DNA of 27,003 nucleotides from Chara braunii. Taxonomy: Eukaryota; Streptophyta; Charophyceae; Charales; Characeae. Both the position numbers and the translations under genes were made by a program. The stretch is taken from the NCBI GenBank assembly GCA_003427395.1, contig BFEA01000811.1, positions 483,657 to 510,659 of the forward strand. Reading direction: 5' to 3'. The notes below the pieces were generated by a model. It was not told the origin of the DNA. It saw only the letters and a program-made list of their open reading frames with translations, and made no database searches. This document shows, one piece after another, positions 10,485 through 19,910 of the stretch (its first letter is position 1; each line of letters begins with the position of its first letter).

Positions 10485-11130
10485 GATAAGTTGGCGGGTG
10501 CCATCGCGTACCTACTCGGTGATACCCCTCGGAGGTTCCGAGTCTAATGATTCGACTGAGGCCTCTTTTTTTGACGTGCAAACGTTCCAGATCTGATATC
10601 CGGCCGCATTCTTGCGACAAGCAGGCTCAAGCCTGTTGCTTCTCCTTCGGCATGAACCAGAAAACGTGGGCCAGGCTCTGGCGTTACTGCTGGTCTACGA
10701 ATCTGATATCCTGCCACTATGTTTTGTCCTTCTTGAAACACGTGGTGTACGCTAAAGTCGGTCGATACCTGGTAAGAAGGTCGGTATCAGACCTAGCTGT
10801 TTGAACATATACATTGGCCTAACTCAGAGAAAAAAGCCACGGATTCGCTATCGTGGTTTGTTGGACACGCCGAAGCTCAGCATTCGGCGCGACGCATTTC
10901 TCGAGTGACGTACGCAAGTGTTTTTTTTAAATTTAACTTAGTTTTTAATATTTGGTTTTTTAATTTCGTTTTTCTTATTTGGTCCCACCGTACCTTACGA
11001 GGACCAAGGGACTGTGCTGGGCGGTTTTGGTGAAGCAGAGTAGACTGTGATAAGCAGTATATAAACACAGTGTAGGGATGAAGTCTTTACCTCAACTTGA
11101 GTGGCGTAAGAGTATAAGGGTTGAGAACCT
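10485..11130 (+). other. Penelope-like element 3' tail with conserved hairpins (copy 1)
   Basis: This non-coding tail holds at least five stems that are also found in copy 2. They are GAGG..AGTC/GACT..CCTC (about 10530-10565); GGTCGATACC/GGTATC-A-GACC (about 10767-10795); CCACG/CGTGG (about 10837-10856); CGCCGAA/TTCGGCG (about 10869-10890); and TTGGTCC/GGACCAA (about 10979-11007). Some pairs change between copies without losing the stem core. A T-rich tract at 10919-10980 separates the last two. I find no CUGANGA...GAAA hammerhead core. I see no gene besides. Confidence 0.7.
11058..11065 (+). promoter_or_regulatory. TATA-like box in the tail of copy 1
   Basis: TATATAAA, followed by CACAG, lies about 870 bp upstream of the first plausible start codon of copy 2 (11931), in the same orientation. 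The identical octamer is at 16840-16847 in copy 2's tail. Penelope-like elements often use a partially repeated end (pseudo-LTR) as promoter, so this box could have driven copy 2. That role is inferred from position only. Confidence 0.4.
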
Positions 11131-11366
11131 TGACAGTGTGGGTTAAGGTGATGTGAGGAAGGTGATTATGCCATGACAGTAAAACTCTTATCATCTTCTT
11201 TCAAGTGTTGTCCATTGTGATTTATGCTATGGTACTGAGCCCTAGTTTCGACCTTGTTGTGGCTTGGGAACGAAGTTAGGGTGCCGATTCTCTCTCATGT
11301 AACTCCTGCTCGTGTACTCACTTTTTGTGTCTATCACGCGCTTATTACTATGAGCGATCTCGCAGG

Positions 11367-11456
11367 TTTGTCATTTTATCATTTTTTATCATTTTTATCA
11401 TTTGTATCATTTTATCATTTTATTATTTCATGTTATCATTTTATCATTTTTTACTT
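11367..11456. repeat. Degenerate TTTTATCAT repeats
   Basis: About ten copies of ATCATTTT with variable T number lie in the leader of copy 2. Predicted peptides rich in Phe/Ile/Tyr/Ser across this tract are simple-sequence artefacts. The rest of 11131-11700 holds no recognisable gene. Confidence 0.85.
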
Positions 11457-11706
11457 TTCATCGTGAATTCCGTTCGATTTATATTTGTTGCTTGCGTATT
11501 GCTCTATCGATCCATTGTTATTTCCCGGTGCTTCATTTCCGGAACATCGCTGTCCTCTCCCATTGTGGAAAGTTGATTTCTGCTATTTCTACTATGATCT
11601 GATGCATAGTTTGGTTTACTCATACTACGTATGTATGTGCGAGTGCGTCTACTACTCTCCGCTAGCGTTGATAAAGCCATGGGTACGAGCGACCAGATCC
11701 GGTCTG

Positions 11707-11741
11707 CGCCACTTCACTACTGAACTTTGCGCGAAGTGGCG
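11707..11741 (+). other. 9-bp hairpin in the leader of copy 2
   Basis: CGCCACTTC (11707-11715) pairs perfectly with GAAGTGGCG (11733-11741) around a 17-nt loop, roughly 200 bp before the first plausible start codon. It could be a leader RNA structure. I see no homologous copy elsewhere in the window to test conservation. Confidence 0.55.
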
Positions 11742-11930
11742 TAGCCACGCGTCCGATGATTTGGCAGTAAGAGATAGAGCTGCTACATTGCTGCCGCTGT
11801 GGAAGCAGTTGCTCGTATGACATGGAACTTCAGTTGGCTCGAGTGGCGAAGTTGTAACGAAGGCGATATAAAGTGGGCGATTGGTATCGGTGTTGGGATT
11901 GGGATCGTTGTAAGCCTCGCTATTGAGCGT

Positions 11931-13520
11931 ATGTCTGGACGGGGACGAGGTGGGAGAAGGAACGACCGACAAGGAAGGTGGTCGAATTGTGGGCGCTATT
12001 GGATGGAGAACTCGAATGCCCGGAATGTGGGTGGACTTCATCCGCAGAACGTACCAATGCAATATGGTGGGAATAATCCGACTGGGAATTCCTTCCCCCT
12101 GGGTGTCACTCTGCAACCGTATCAATATGGTGGTGCGCATGTACCGGCGATGGCTCCTACCGCAGCCCCTCATGCCATGCCTACCATGCCTGCAATGTCT
12201 GCTTAGCCTTCACTGCCTACCATGCCTATCATGCCGACTATGCCTTCGATGCCACCTGCTTCGCTGCAATACATGTCGCATATTGCTCCTCCTTCAACTG
12301 GACAGTGGGGTTTGCAAGCTTGGCCTGCATAAGGGCAATGGACTGGCACCGGGCCGTGGATTGCCCTGGCACCTCAGCCTGTCGCTGCCCCGCCTCCTAA
12401 CGACCCTGTTCCTAACCATATTGGCGGAACAGGTGGGGGTGGTGGTGGAAAAGGACCAGTTGCTAACACGTTTCCGGGGCCTGGTAATCGTGCCTATTTC
12501 ACGAAGGAATACATGGATCTACTTGAGGATATCAAGACGCATAAGGCGGTTGAAGAGGCCAAGAAGAAGATGGCGAATGGGCGACGAACTTCTGTTGATC
12601 GACCAACTGACGTTCGTATCGTGGAACTTCCGGATGAGGCTAGCAGATCTGATGTTCGCTCGTCGACGAAAAGTGACGAAATGAAGGCTTGGGAGACCTC
12701 CACGCTTGGAAGCTCCTTGAAACTCATCTCTGATTGGTTGGAAGAAGTTGATAAGAAGTTTAAACTTACGGCGACGGAGAAAGCTGAGCTGGAAAAGCTT
12801 CGAGAGGAGAAGCTTGCCCTGGAAAAAAAAAAGGGAGCAAAGAATTATCAAGCAATGAGAAGCGAAAGAGGGTCGGGCAGAGTACACCAGTCGAGAACTC
12901 GCCTGAGGTTAATCGAGTTAAAACTCGATCTCGTGGAGGGAGCAAGTCTAAATCTAAGTGCATCGAGATTTCCTTTCACGACGAAAGTGCGAACAAGGTC
13001 AAACAAAACCTGCAATCCAAAATGGAAAGCAGTAGCGACCTAGCAGACATCAAGATGATGCTTGCGGCGCTAATGCAGGGAATGGATGACAGGAAGGGGA
13101 AGACTCAAGTCGTGGAGCCTAAGCAAGAGAAGCCGTCCGCAGAGTCCGAAGGTGTTGAAGGGGAAGAAGATGTCGATATCGTGCAGCATGAAACGAACGC
13201 AGAGGAGGATGAAGGTGACGGAGGCGGCTTGGCTGCATGCATGAAGATGCGCCAAGACTTCTACGTTTCTTTGCATTACACGCGTGTGCAGGAGATGTGC
13301 AAACAGAAGAATATTCAGTATTTAAGGAAGGATATTGGTGCTTGGGAGCTTACACGGCTGGACTTACAAGAGTATGTAGACATGCTCAAAGGAGGCAAGC
13401 CCCGACCAGCGGGTGAACCATCCAGCGCCAATGGTGTGAATGAAGGCGAAAGCATTGAGATGAATTATGTCGCTGAGGACCCTGTAAAGGGAAACTGGGA
13501 CTTGGTAGCATTCGGTCCCT
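11931..13520 (+). pseudogene. Penelope-like element N-terminal region (ORF1-like), broken
   Basis: No family is recognised. The ATG at 11931 starts MSGRGRGGRRNDRQGRW, an Arg/Gly-rich, RNA-binding-like start; an in-frame ATG at 11817 is the alternative. A Met-Pro-rich run (MPTMPAM and similar, about 12160-12260), a Gly run near 12436 and a charged coiled-coil-like helix (about 12700-12835) follow. In-frame stops are TAG 12204-12206 and TAA 12330-12332. A run of ten A at 12823-12832 marks a frame change, after which a Lys/Arg/Ser-rich stretch with RKRVGQ, an acidic stretch (about 13140-13220) and a SAP-like helical pair (NIQYLRKDIGAWELTRLDL, about 13300-13370) continue. A further frame change near 13520 leads straight into the nuclease region. 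No gap separates them, so the intact element may have encoded one long protein or two adjacent ones. Confidence 0.55.
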
Positions 13521-16268
13521 CCAGAGAGCGGCGCGTCGAATACAGCGCCTCAAGAGCGATGTGGGCGGGCAGATTAACATACTGCTTGACTGGATCCACA
13601 CCCTAATCATTTTGCTTGCTTGTTTGAGGGGTGACCTTGCGTGGGGGAATGCATATCCAAGGTTTTGGTTCAGACTGCGACCGGAAGAATGGGATACATT
13701 ACTCAATGGAAGTTGTTGTGTCTATGTACTTATGTTTTTAAACCATAAGGCGGTCTATGTAGGAAGAACTGCTCGAACGCTTTGTGAGCGGTGGGTTGAG
13801 CATAACTTCCAATTTGGTTTGGTGACCAGGCGGATCTTGATAGTCTTGAACAGGCGGTTATCCGGGGTTTTAACCCCGGCCTGAACTCACGTTTCTTAAA
13901 AAGTGAGAAGAATGGACGTCGGGTTCGAGCTAGGAAAAAATCCACTTCGGACGCGCTAACACCTTTGCAAATAATTGAGCCTATTTTCTTTATCTGCCCC
14001 ATCCTTGATGTTTCTTACGAGCCTGACCTACTGAGGATCCTCAAACTTTTAACCAAAGGTAGGAAACGCGAACCAGTGCTTGTTTCAAATAATAAAGGAG
14101 GTAGATGGTTGAAAGCATGGAGACTGGTCGCACTGCCGTTTGGTTTTTCGAAAATTGAAATTTTGGGCAATAAGATGTTGTTGAAAGATACGAAGTCCCT
14201 AATTGAGAAAGGAGATGTGCGGCTGATCTCTGAAGTCGTAAGAACAAAAACCAGGACTGAACTCAGGAAAGTTGAGTTAATTGCGCTACTTCGTGCCCCC
14301 TGGAAAAGACAGGATCTGTACAAACTAAGCATGGATGAACTAATCGAACTTAATGATGAAATTAAGAGAGTTAACCAGCAGCGGGGTAGGCAGATTATCC
14401 GTGGAATTATAACCACAGTCATGAAGAATAAATTTACGATTAACCCTCGTATGAATGTGTATGTTAAAATTCCTTTCTGCACAATAATTGAGAAACAGAA
14501 GGTTGAGACCCAGGTTAAGAATTGGGTCAGGGAGAACACCTCGACAAAAGCTCTGGGCAACCTGTTTGCAAAAAGAACCAAGGCAGTCTAGCTGAAAGCC
14601 AACTCAGTTGGGGACATCTTGCATAACCAAAAGTTGTTTGCACAGCAAACAGAATTCAGATGTGTCTGTGTCAACTTTGAACTACCCAAGACTAACGGGC
14701 ATGTTGTGGTAAAGCTCAGCGAGATTGGAGAGGTTGACTCTTTTTTTTTTAATTCAAAGAACGTACCATTTCCTGATGCATTGAAATGCAGGGAAGGATT
14801 GAACCAATCATGTAACCAGGCTGTTGCGTTTCTCCGGGACATGGGTGTCGTTACCGGCACCATGCGCTTGGTCTGAAACTTGTCTCAAGGGCGGGGGAAA
14901 AGAAGGTCGATGGGTGTGTGCTGAGTGAATATGTCTACGGGGTGAAACAAGCGTTTGATGGTTTGATTATGTCACCTTTAGATCATAACACTAGTGAGAC
15001 CTGGGTTGAATGTCCACTATCTTACCAAGCAGGACTGAAGAAGATGTTCCTTGACAACAAGAACTATGATGTAGTTCCCGAATCAACTATTGTTCTTCAA
15101 AAAATGAAGAATGAATTTAATTCGTTGGGTTTGGGAAAAATCGCGAAATGGGATAACAAAGGAGAACTTCAGCATGCTTACATTCTCTCTAAAGAGAAAG
15201 ATAAGAGTAAGAAGCGACCGATTGTGCCCTCCTATAAAAGTCATTTTAGGGCTGCCTCTGACATTCTGTCAACAGCCTTGAATGAGACGATAAGGATAGC
15301 TAAAGTTCTGCACTTTAACATGCGAACCAGAATTGACCTCCAACCAGCAATCAAGTTGGTTAACGACAAGATCACAGAAGTTAGCGACAACCTCGGGATT
15401 ATGGCTCGCACTTACGATACTAAAGAAATGTTCATTCAGCTTCCACATAAGTGCATCAAGAACGCTGTAGTTTGGTTTGTTAAACTGTTTTTCTCAAAAG
15501 CAGTAAAATGACTGAGAATCAGTACCAGGAAGAAAGCTGCCCGGTTTGGAAAATTGTTTGGAGAACCTGGGTGGAGATCTCTTCACCTGAACTCTTCACC
15601 TGAAGAGTCAGATATCCCTCACTGACTTTCAACTGGATAATACTTTTTTCTCAGTCTCAGGGATAACACTGCGCTAGATTAACGGCATTCCAATGGGTGG
15701 GCGGGCAAGCCTGCCACTGGCTTGTCTCATGTGTATGATGGCCGAGTTCCAATTTATTAACTTTCAGGGTGCGAATTGCAAATTGGTTATGGGTAAGCGT
15801 TACATTGACAATTTGCTGATTGTCTCCCTGTTTGATCGTGATGATCCAGTGGGAGAACGGCTTGCTATTGAAAGACTTGACGGAGTGACTAAGTGCTACC
15901 CTCCAAAGCTGGTGCTCGAACGCACCGATTCAGACTGTGGGGTGCTGAATTTCTTGGAAACACGTCTTCTCATCTGCAGGACGGGCATATTAATGTGCCA
16001 CAAATTCAAGAATGCAGGCTCCATCTGGAGCGAAGGGGATGTCCGTTTTCAGACATACAAAGATTTTGTTTCGTTTGGTCCACGGAATGCCAAATTTGCT
16101 ACAGTTGCGAATACGGTACTCCGTATCGCACAAAATTCTAACTTTGAAAGCCTGATTTGCTGCAGTGTCATGACTCTGGCCGAAGAGTTAAGGAAGATCG
16201 GGTACCCCGGTAGAACCGTCCTTGCGGGGGTCCGATGGATGTCAAGAAGGATGAGAACCCCATTTTGA
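13521..16268 (+). pseudogene. GIY-YIG nuclease plus Penelope-type reverse transcriptase, broken
   Basis: The nuclease shows CCVYVL (GIY Tyr 13723-13725), AVYVGRT (YIG Tyr 13756-13758) and LCERWVEH with the expected Arg. After a frame change near 13818 comes LEQAVIRGFNPGLN, carrying the catalytic Glu (13848-13850) and Asn (13884-13886). A Lys-rich linker runs to a TAG (14589-14591) and a CVC motif (14661-14669). After another shift near 14865 the RT begins: KKRPIVPSYKS (fingers), YDTKEMFIQLPH (motif A), TGA 15509-15511 (TGG in copy 1), then a 13-bp duplication that changes frame. Motif B (INGIPMGG, RASLPLA) comes just after TAG 15675-15677. Motif C reads YIDN instead of YIDD, losing a catalytic Asp. 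The C-terminus RRMRTPF and TGA match copy 1. The intact enzyme would cut DNA and prime reverse transcription. Confidence 0.75.
15579..15604. repeat. 13-bp tandem duplication in the RT gene of copy 2
   Basis: CTCTTCACCTGAA occurs twice in a row (15579-15591 and 15592-15604); copy 1 has a single equivalent. The 13-bp insertion moves the RT frame from the one used by motif A to the one used by motifs B and C, which matches the observed frames exactly. Confidence 0.9.
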
Positions 16269-16911
16269 GATAAGTTGACGGGTGTCATCGAGTACCTACT
16301 CAGTGATACCCCTCGGAGGTTCCAAGTCTAATGATTCGACTGAGGCCTCCTTTTTGGACGTGCAAACGTTCCAGATCTGATATTCGGCCGCATTCTTGCG
16401 AGAAGCGTTCAAGCCTATTGCTTCTCCTTCGACATGAACCAGCAAACGTGGGTCAGGCTCTGGCGTTACTGCTGGTCTACGAATCTGATATCCTGCCACT
16501 ATGTTTTGTCCTTCTTGAAACACGTGGTGTACGCTAAAGTCGCCCGATACCTGGTAAGAGGGTCCGTATCAGACCTAGCTATTTGAACATATACATTGGC
16601 CTAACTTAGAGAAAAAAGCCACTGATCTGCTATCGTGGTTTGCTGGACACGCCGAAGCTCAGCATACGGCGCGGTGCATTTCTCAAGTGACGTACGCAAG
16701 CGTTTTTTTAATTTTTAAATTAGTTTTTAATATTTGGTTTTTTAATTTAGTTTTTCTTATTTGGTCTCATGGTACCTTACGAGGACCAAGGGACTGTGCT
16801 GGGTGGTTTTGGTAAAGCAGAGTAGACTGTGATAAGCAGTATATAAACAAAGTGTAGGGATGAAGTCTTTACCCTAACTTGAGTGGCGTAAGAGTAGAAG
16901 GGTTGAGAACC
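16269..16911 (+). other. Penelope-like element 3' tail (copy 2)
   Basis: This is the counterpart of 10485-11130, with the same stems and TATA-like box at 16840-16847. Both copies run together to GGTTGAGAACCT and then differ, placing the element end near 16911. Here the GATAC/GTATC, CCAC/GTGG and CGCCG/CGGCG stems persist despite base changes. Confidence 0.7.
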
Positions 16912-17073
16912 TGTGTGCCCGGCTTCAAGCAGTTGCAGAGTGGGAGACGAGCTCGAGGCGGAGACATCGGCTTCCAGGCGGTTACGCCGAGAGAGGGGAG
17001 AGCCGGACGCGAACAAGGCGTACCCGCGAGTGAAAGCGCGGGGGAGACGCGTCGGCGCTCAGGCGGTTACTTG
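16912..17073. other. GA/GC-rich DNA without a gene
   Basis: Purine-rich, CpG-containing sequence immediately follows the Penelope-like tail and leads into the 55-bp repeats. Open frames on either strand are low-complexity (Arg/Gly/Glu or Ser/Leu) and are not supported. Confidence 0.6.
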
Positions 17074-17238
17074 CGTGTGAGAGGGAGAGTGAGAGAGAAG
17101 GGGACTGCACAGCGGGAGTGAGAGACTTCGTGTGAGAGGGAGAGTGAGAGAGAAGGGGACTGCACAGCGGGAGCGAGAGACTGCGTGTGAGAGGGAGAGT
17201 GAGAGAGAAGGGGACTGCACAGCTGGAGCGAGTGACCG
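17074..17238. repeat. 55-bp purine-rich tandem repeat, three units
   Basis: Units start at 17074, 17129 and 17184, each with CGTGTGAGAGGGAGAGTGAG and GGGGACTGCACAGC blocks. The period is exactly 55 bp, with few differences. 55 is not a multiple of 3 and the reverse-strand frame is Ser/Leu-rich, so this is not coding. Confidence 0.95.
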
Positions 17239-17693
17239 AGGCGAGCGTTGCTGTAGCTTGTGTGATTGTCTCAAGTAATGTCAGCCCTCGTATATGACGT
17301 CAACAGCAAGAATGACCAAGGCAATGGATGCCTGCTAGGACTCCTTGGTGACGTTGTATGAACTAGAGTTAATGTCCATGTGCAATCTGTTGGAAGAAAG
17401 AGAAGAGAGGGAGGTAAGATAGTTAGAGAGAGACAAAGAGGGTTGTGTTTCCTTGATTATGAAATTAATTAGCCTGGTTGCAAATGCTTCCAGGTTCGTT
17501 CATACCTGAGCTAGCCAGTTCGCCACCAGCACTGGATGTAGCAGGGGGGGGATGCTCAAACTCTATCAACGCGCAGTGCAGAGCAGACACATTATGAGTA
17601 TTTAACCTTCAATGTTCTCGCTGAAGATTCAACCATCACGATTATCAGATGAAAAAAAATAATAATAATAAAATAAATATATACATTTATATA

Positions 17694-17940
17694 TGCGGTG
17701 ATGTATCTTTTGATGTTGATGTTCTGGTTGAAGCAACAGTTTTCATTCCCCTCATCTGGTGAGCAATCAGGCGNGACCCCGCANTGNACAGAAGACAAAG
17801 AATATGGNGATGCATCTGCCCATGTTTTTTGCTGAAGGTTCGATATCATCTCCTGGTTTGGTGAGGTGTGGAACTAGGCCTATGGTACTAGGAAGACAAA
17901 GCAAATGGCGGTGTATCTATTCATGTTCAAGCAGGGCATT
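17694..17940. repeat. Degenerate tandem repeat of about 101-110 bp
   Basis: Related blocks ATG(C/G)(G/N)G(T)GATG(T/C)ATCT start near 17694, 17804 and 17905. Between them recur (T)CATCTGGTGAG/TCCTGGTTTGGTGAG and GAAGACAAAG. Single ambiguous bases (n) at 17774-17808 hint at a collapsed repeat in the assembly. 17239-17693 and 17941-18039 hold no gene that I can support, only GA-rich and AAT-rich patches. Confidence 0.6.
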
Positions 17941-18037
17941 TATTGGAGACTGATCTACCAGTTGACAACGCACAACACAGAGTGAAGGGAAGAGAAAGAC
18001 TGAGTGGGTGCGTGCGTGAGAGTGAGTTTCACAAGGG

Positions 18038-18039
<2 letters not shown>

Positions 18040-18112
<73 letters not shown>

Positions 18113-18300
18113 GTGAGAGAGAGAGAGAGCGGATTGAGTGAGAGAGAGAGACGGGCAGCAATGACAGAGAGAGTAAGAGAGTAAGTAAGGGTTATTCAAA
18201 GAGAGTGGACAGAGAGCGAGTGAGAGAGAAAGTGAGTGTCTGTGAGTGTGAGAGAGAGAGAGAGGGGGAGTGACAGCGCAGCAGAGAGAGAGGGAGAAAG
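18040..18300. repeat. (GA)n microsatellite with degenerate flank
   Basis: The pure (GA)n run covers about 18040-18107. From there to about 18300 the sequence remains GAGA/GTGAGA-like. Ser/Leu repeat peptides on the minus strand are artefacts. 18301-18710 is unique DNA without a supportable gene. Confidence 0.95.
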
Positions 18301-18710
18301 GGAATATATGAGTAGGATCTGGATCATTCTTCAAGAGTAGGGAACTGATTTTCGAGCAAAATTTCGTAATGCATATAGATTTCTGATCAGTAGATTTGGA
18401 GGACAGCTTAAATCTAGGATCAGACTTCTGATCCTTCAGGGGTACTTAAAGACTGAGGTTTTCACCGTTGGGATTTTGTTTTTGACGACATTCAGACATC
18501 TTCCAACGCCATCCAGCAGGCGAAATACGGCTGGTTTTGTAGTGACTTGATTATGAGGCTTTACCCGCTTTTTGTGTGGATGACAAGCGGGTCATGGCTG
18601 CACAGCGCAGTGCCAAGCAAGTAATCAAGCCTAAACTGAGCTACTGTTTTAAAAGAGCTTAGTGGTAAGGGCCGAGTGAGAAAGAGACCTTCCCATTCTC
18701 TGATCAATAA

Positions 18711-18830
18711 GAGAGAACCCGCTGCCAGTGAAAGGAGACGCTGCTAAGTGGGTGGGAGCTCACTGCTAATGAGAGATAACCCGTTGCCGGTGAAAGGGGA
18801 CGCTGCTAAGTGGATGAGAGCTCTCTGATA
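18711..18830. repeat. 60-bp tandem duplication
   Basis: Units 18711-18770 and 18771-18830 share GAGAGA.AACCCG(C/T)TGCC(A/G)GTGAAAGG and GACGCTGCTAAGTGG. They sit between two (GA)n tracts. Confidence 0.9.
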
Positions 18831-18857
18831 CTGCTAGGGGAAAATAGTGCATTGCTG

Positions 18858-18928
<71 letters not shown>

Positions 18929-18990
18929 GGAGAGAGAGAGTGACTGGCATCAGTGTGTGTGTGAGAGGGAGAAAGCGAGAGAGAGACGTT
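18858..18990. repeat. (GA)n microsatellite
   Basis: GA repeats interrupted by AAAGAG and GGGAG run to about 18951, followed by a short GT run and more GA. It is the third long GA tract with G/A on the plus strand in this window. 18991-19393 holds no supportable gene. Confidence 0.95.
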
Positions 18991-19393
18991 TGGTAACGCA
19001 ACGGCGCGGCCAGCGCCCAAAGGGCTGATTTTTGTCACTGTACTCAACTATTCTCCCGACTCCCAAAGGCTTCAATACCCTTTTCTCTCACCTGGAGCAG
19101 ACTCGCCTGATCCTGTTAATGCTTACTACCCCATNAGTATGTTCTGGCGAACCCCAAGCCACGTAATGGGCAGAGGTTTCAGTTGAAAATTTCTCGGCCA
19201 AGAGATTTATAAGCAACCATTGGTAAATACTGCACACGCGCCTGATTTCTGGCTGCTAGGGAACATGTATGCTTCACTACCTGCAGGAGGGAACAAGGAC
19301 ATGTCGTCGGGGCGACTTGGCTGACCAGCGAGGAATCCTCCTCGTCGATTGGCATGCTGATATCTGCCCCCAAATCCCTCATGGATAGAGTGG

Positions 19394-19418
19394 ACATTAT
19401 TATTATTATTATTATTTT
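19394..19418. repeat. (ATT)n microsatellite
   Basis: About seven ATT units lie immediately upstream of the region taken to be the LTR part of the next element. Confidence 0.9.
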
Positions 19419-19766
19419 TAATTCAATTAATGCTTGCTCGTCTTCTCTGTTTGTTCTGCAGCCGTTCTATTTGACCAGCAGTGAACCTTTCTGAAGCTTA
19501 GGGGGCAGAACCCTTGTGGTTCGTCCAAGCTTAAGATCTGAGCTCACCCAAGGGACGCGAGTGGTTTGATTGGGTAGGCCAATTTGTTTCTTTTCATGAC
19601 AGAGTAATGATATTGAATTTCCCCCAGAGTACGGGGAGTGGCAGGTGGTTCACATAAGATACCCTGCTGATCGCCGAGGACCTCGGAGGCGAGCGTGGCG
19701 AGTGACAGGCGCCGTTGCCCTTGGCTTCGGCGAACGGTAGGCGACCCTTCCCTGGGTTTTCTCACA
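19419..19766 (+). other. Probable 3' portion of the 5' LTR (left end unknown)
   Basis: The sequence just before the primer-binding site ends TTTTCTCACA with CA at 19765-19766, a usual LTR terminus, leaving a 4-nt spacer (ACTT). A CCGAG-GAC-CTCGG hairpin lies near 19675-19687. The 3' LTR is outside the window, so the LTR start and identity cannot be checked. No gene is seen here. Confidence 0.45.
19707..19720 (+). other. Partial second copy of the primer-binding site
   Basis: GGCGCCGTTGCC (19708-19719) repeats 12 bases of the primer-binding site exactly, 64 bp upstream, on the same strand. Whether it is a relic, a decoy or part of the LTR end is unknown. Confidence 0.6.
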
Positions 19767-19770
19767 ACTT

Positions 19771-19788
19771 TGGCGCCGTTGCCGGGGA
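19771..19788 (+). other. Primer-binding site for tRNA-Asp
   Basis: TGGCGCCGTTGCCGGGGA is the exact complement of the last 18 bases (including CCA) of plant tRNA-Asp(GTC) as I know it. A tRNA annealed here would prime minus-strand DNA synthesis. It defines the strand and the LTR boundary of the element. Confidence 0.85.
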
Positions 19789-19910
19789 GGGGACCAACAC
19801 CGCCAAGGCCGCGGCCTTCCCCAACCAACGGGGGTGCACGGGCTGATTAGTCAAACACTAATTAGCTTGTTTTCTTGATTAGTTATATTTTTGATAATCA
19901 TTTTATTTAG

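Larger units (their letters stand above)
9769..11130 (+). mobile_element. Penelope-like element, copy 1, 5'-truncated
   Basis: From about 9769 the sequence matches 15487-16911 of the second copy closely, through the end of the RT, the stop codon and the whole 3' tail, diverging after GGTTGAGAACCT. The 5' truncation inside the RT gene, at a junction with LINE sequence, fits incomplete reverse transcription. The end point and the roughly 645-bp tail are shared by both copies, so 11130 is probably close to the element's real 3' boundary. Confidence 0.75.
11131..16911 (+). mobile_element. Penelope-like element, copy 2, N-terminal GIY-YIG type, near full length
   Basis: It lies directly downstream of copy 1's tail in the same orientation. 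The order is: leader, extra N-terminal region (11931-13520), GIY-YIG nuclease (about 13560-13890), linker with a CxC motif (about 13890-14870), reverse transcriptase (about 14880-16268) and a hairpin-rich tail ending near 16911. Nuclease before RT is the permuted order of the Naiad/Chlamys clade, known for a CxC linker, pseudo-LTRs, tandem insertions, preference for microsatellites and lack of hammerheads. All these traits fit here. The 3' end abuts purine-rich repeat DNA. The exact 5' end is not defined. Confidence 0.7.

Noticed and set aside
10530-10570. Hammerhead ribozyme in the Penelope tail (CTAATGA next to paired arms)
   Set aside because: The GAAA part of the core and the third stem are absent; it is better read as a plain stem with an internal loop.
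14015-14581. 188-codon minus-strand open frame
   Set aside because: It is antisense to the Penelope linker region, whose plus frame connects in frame with the nuclease and RT.
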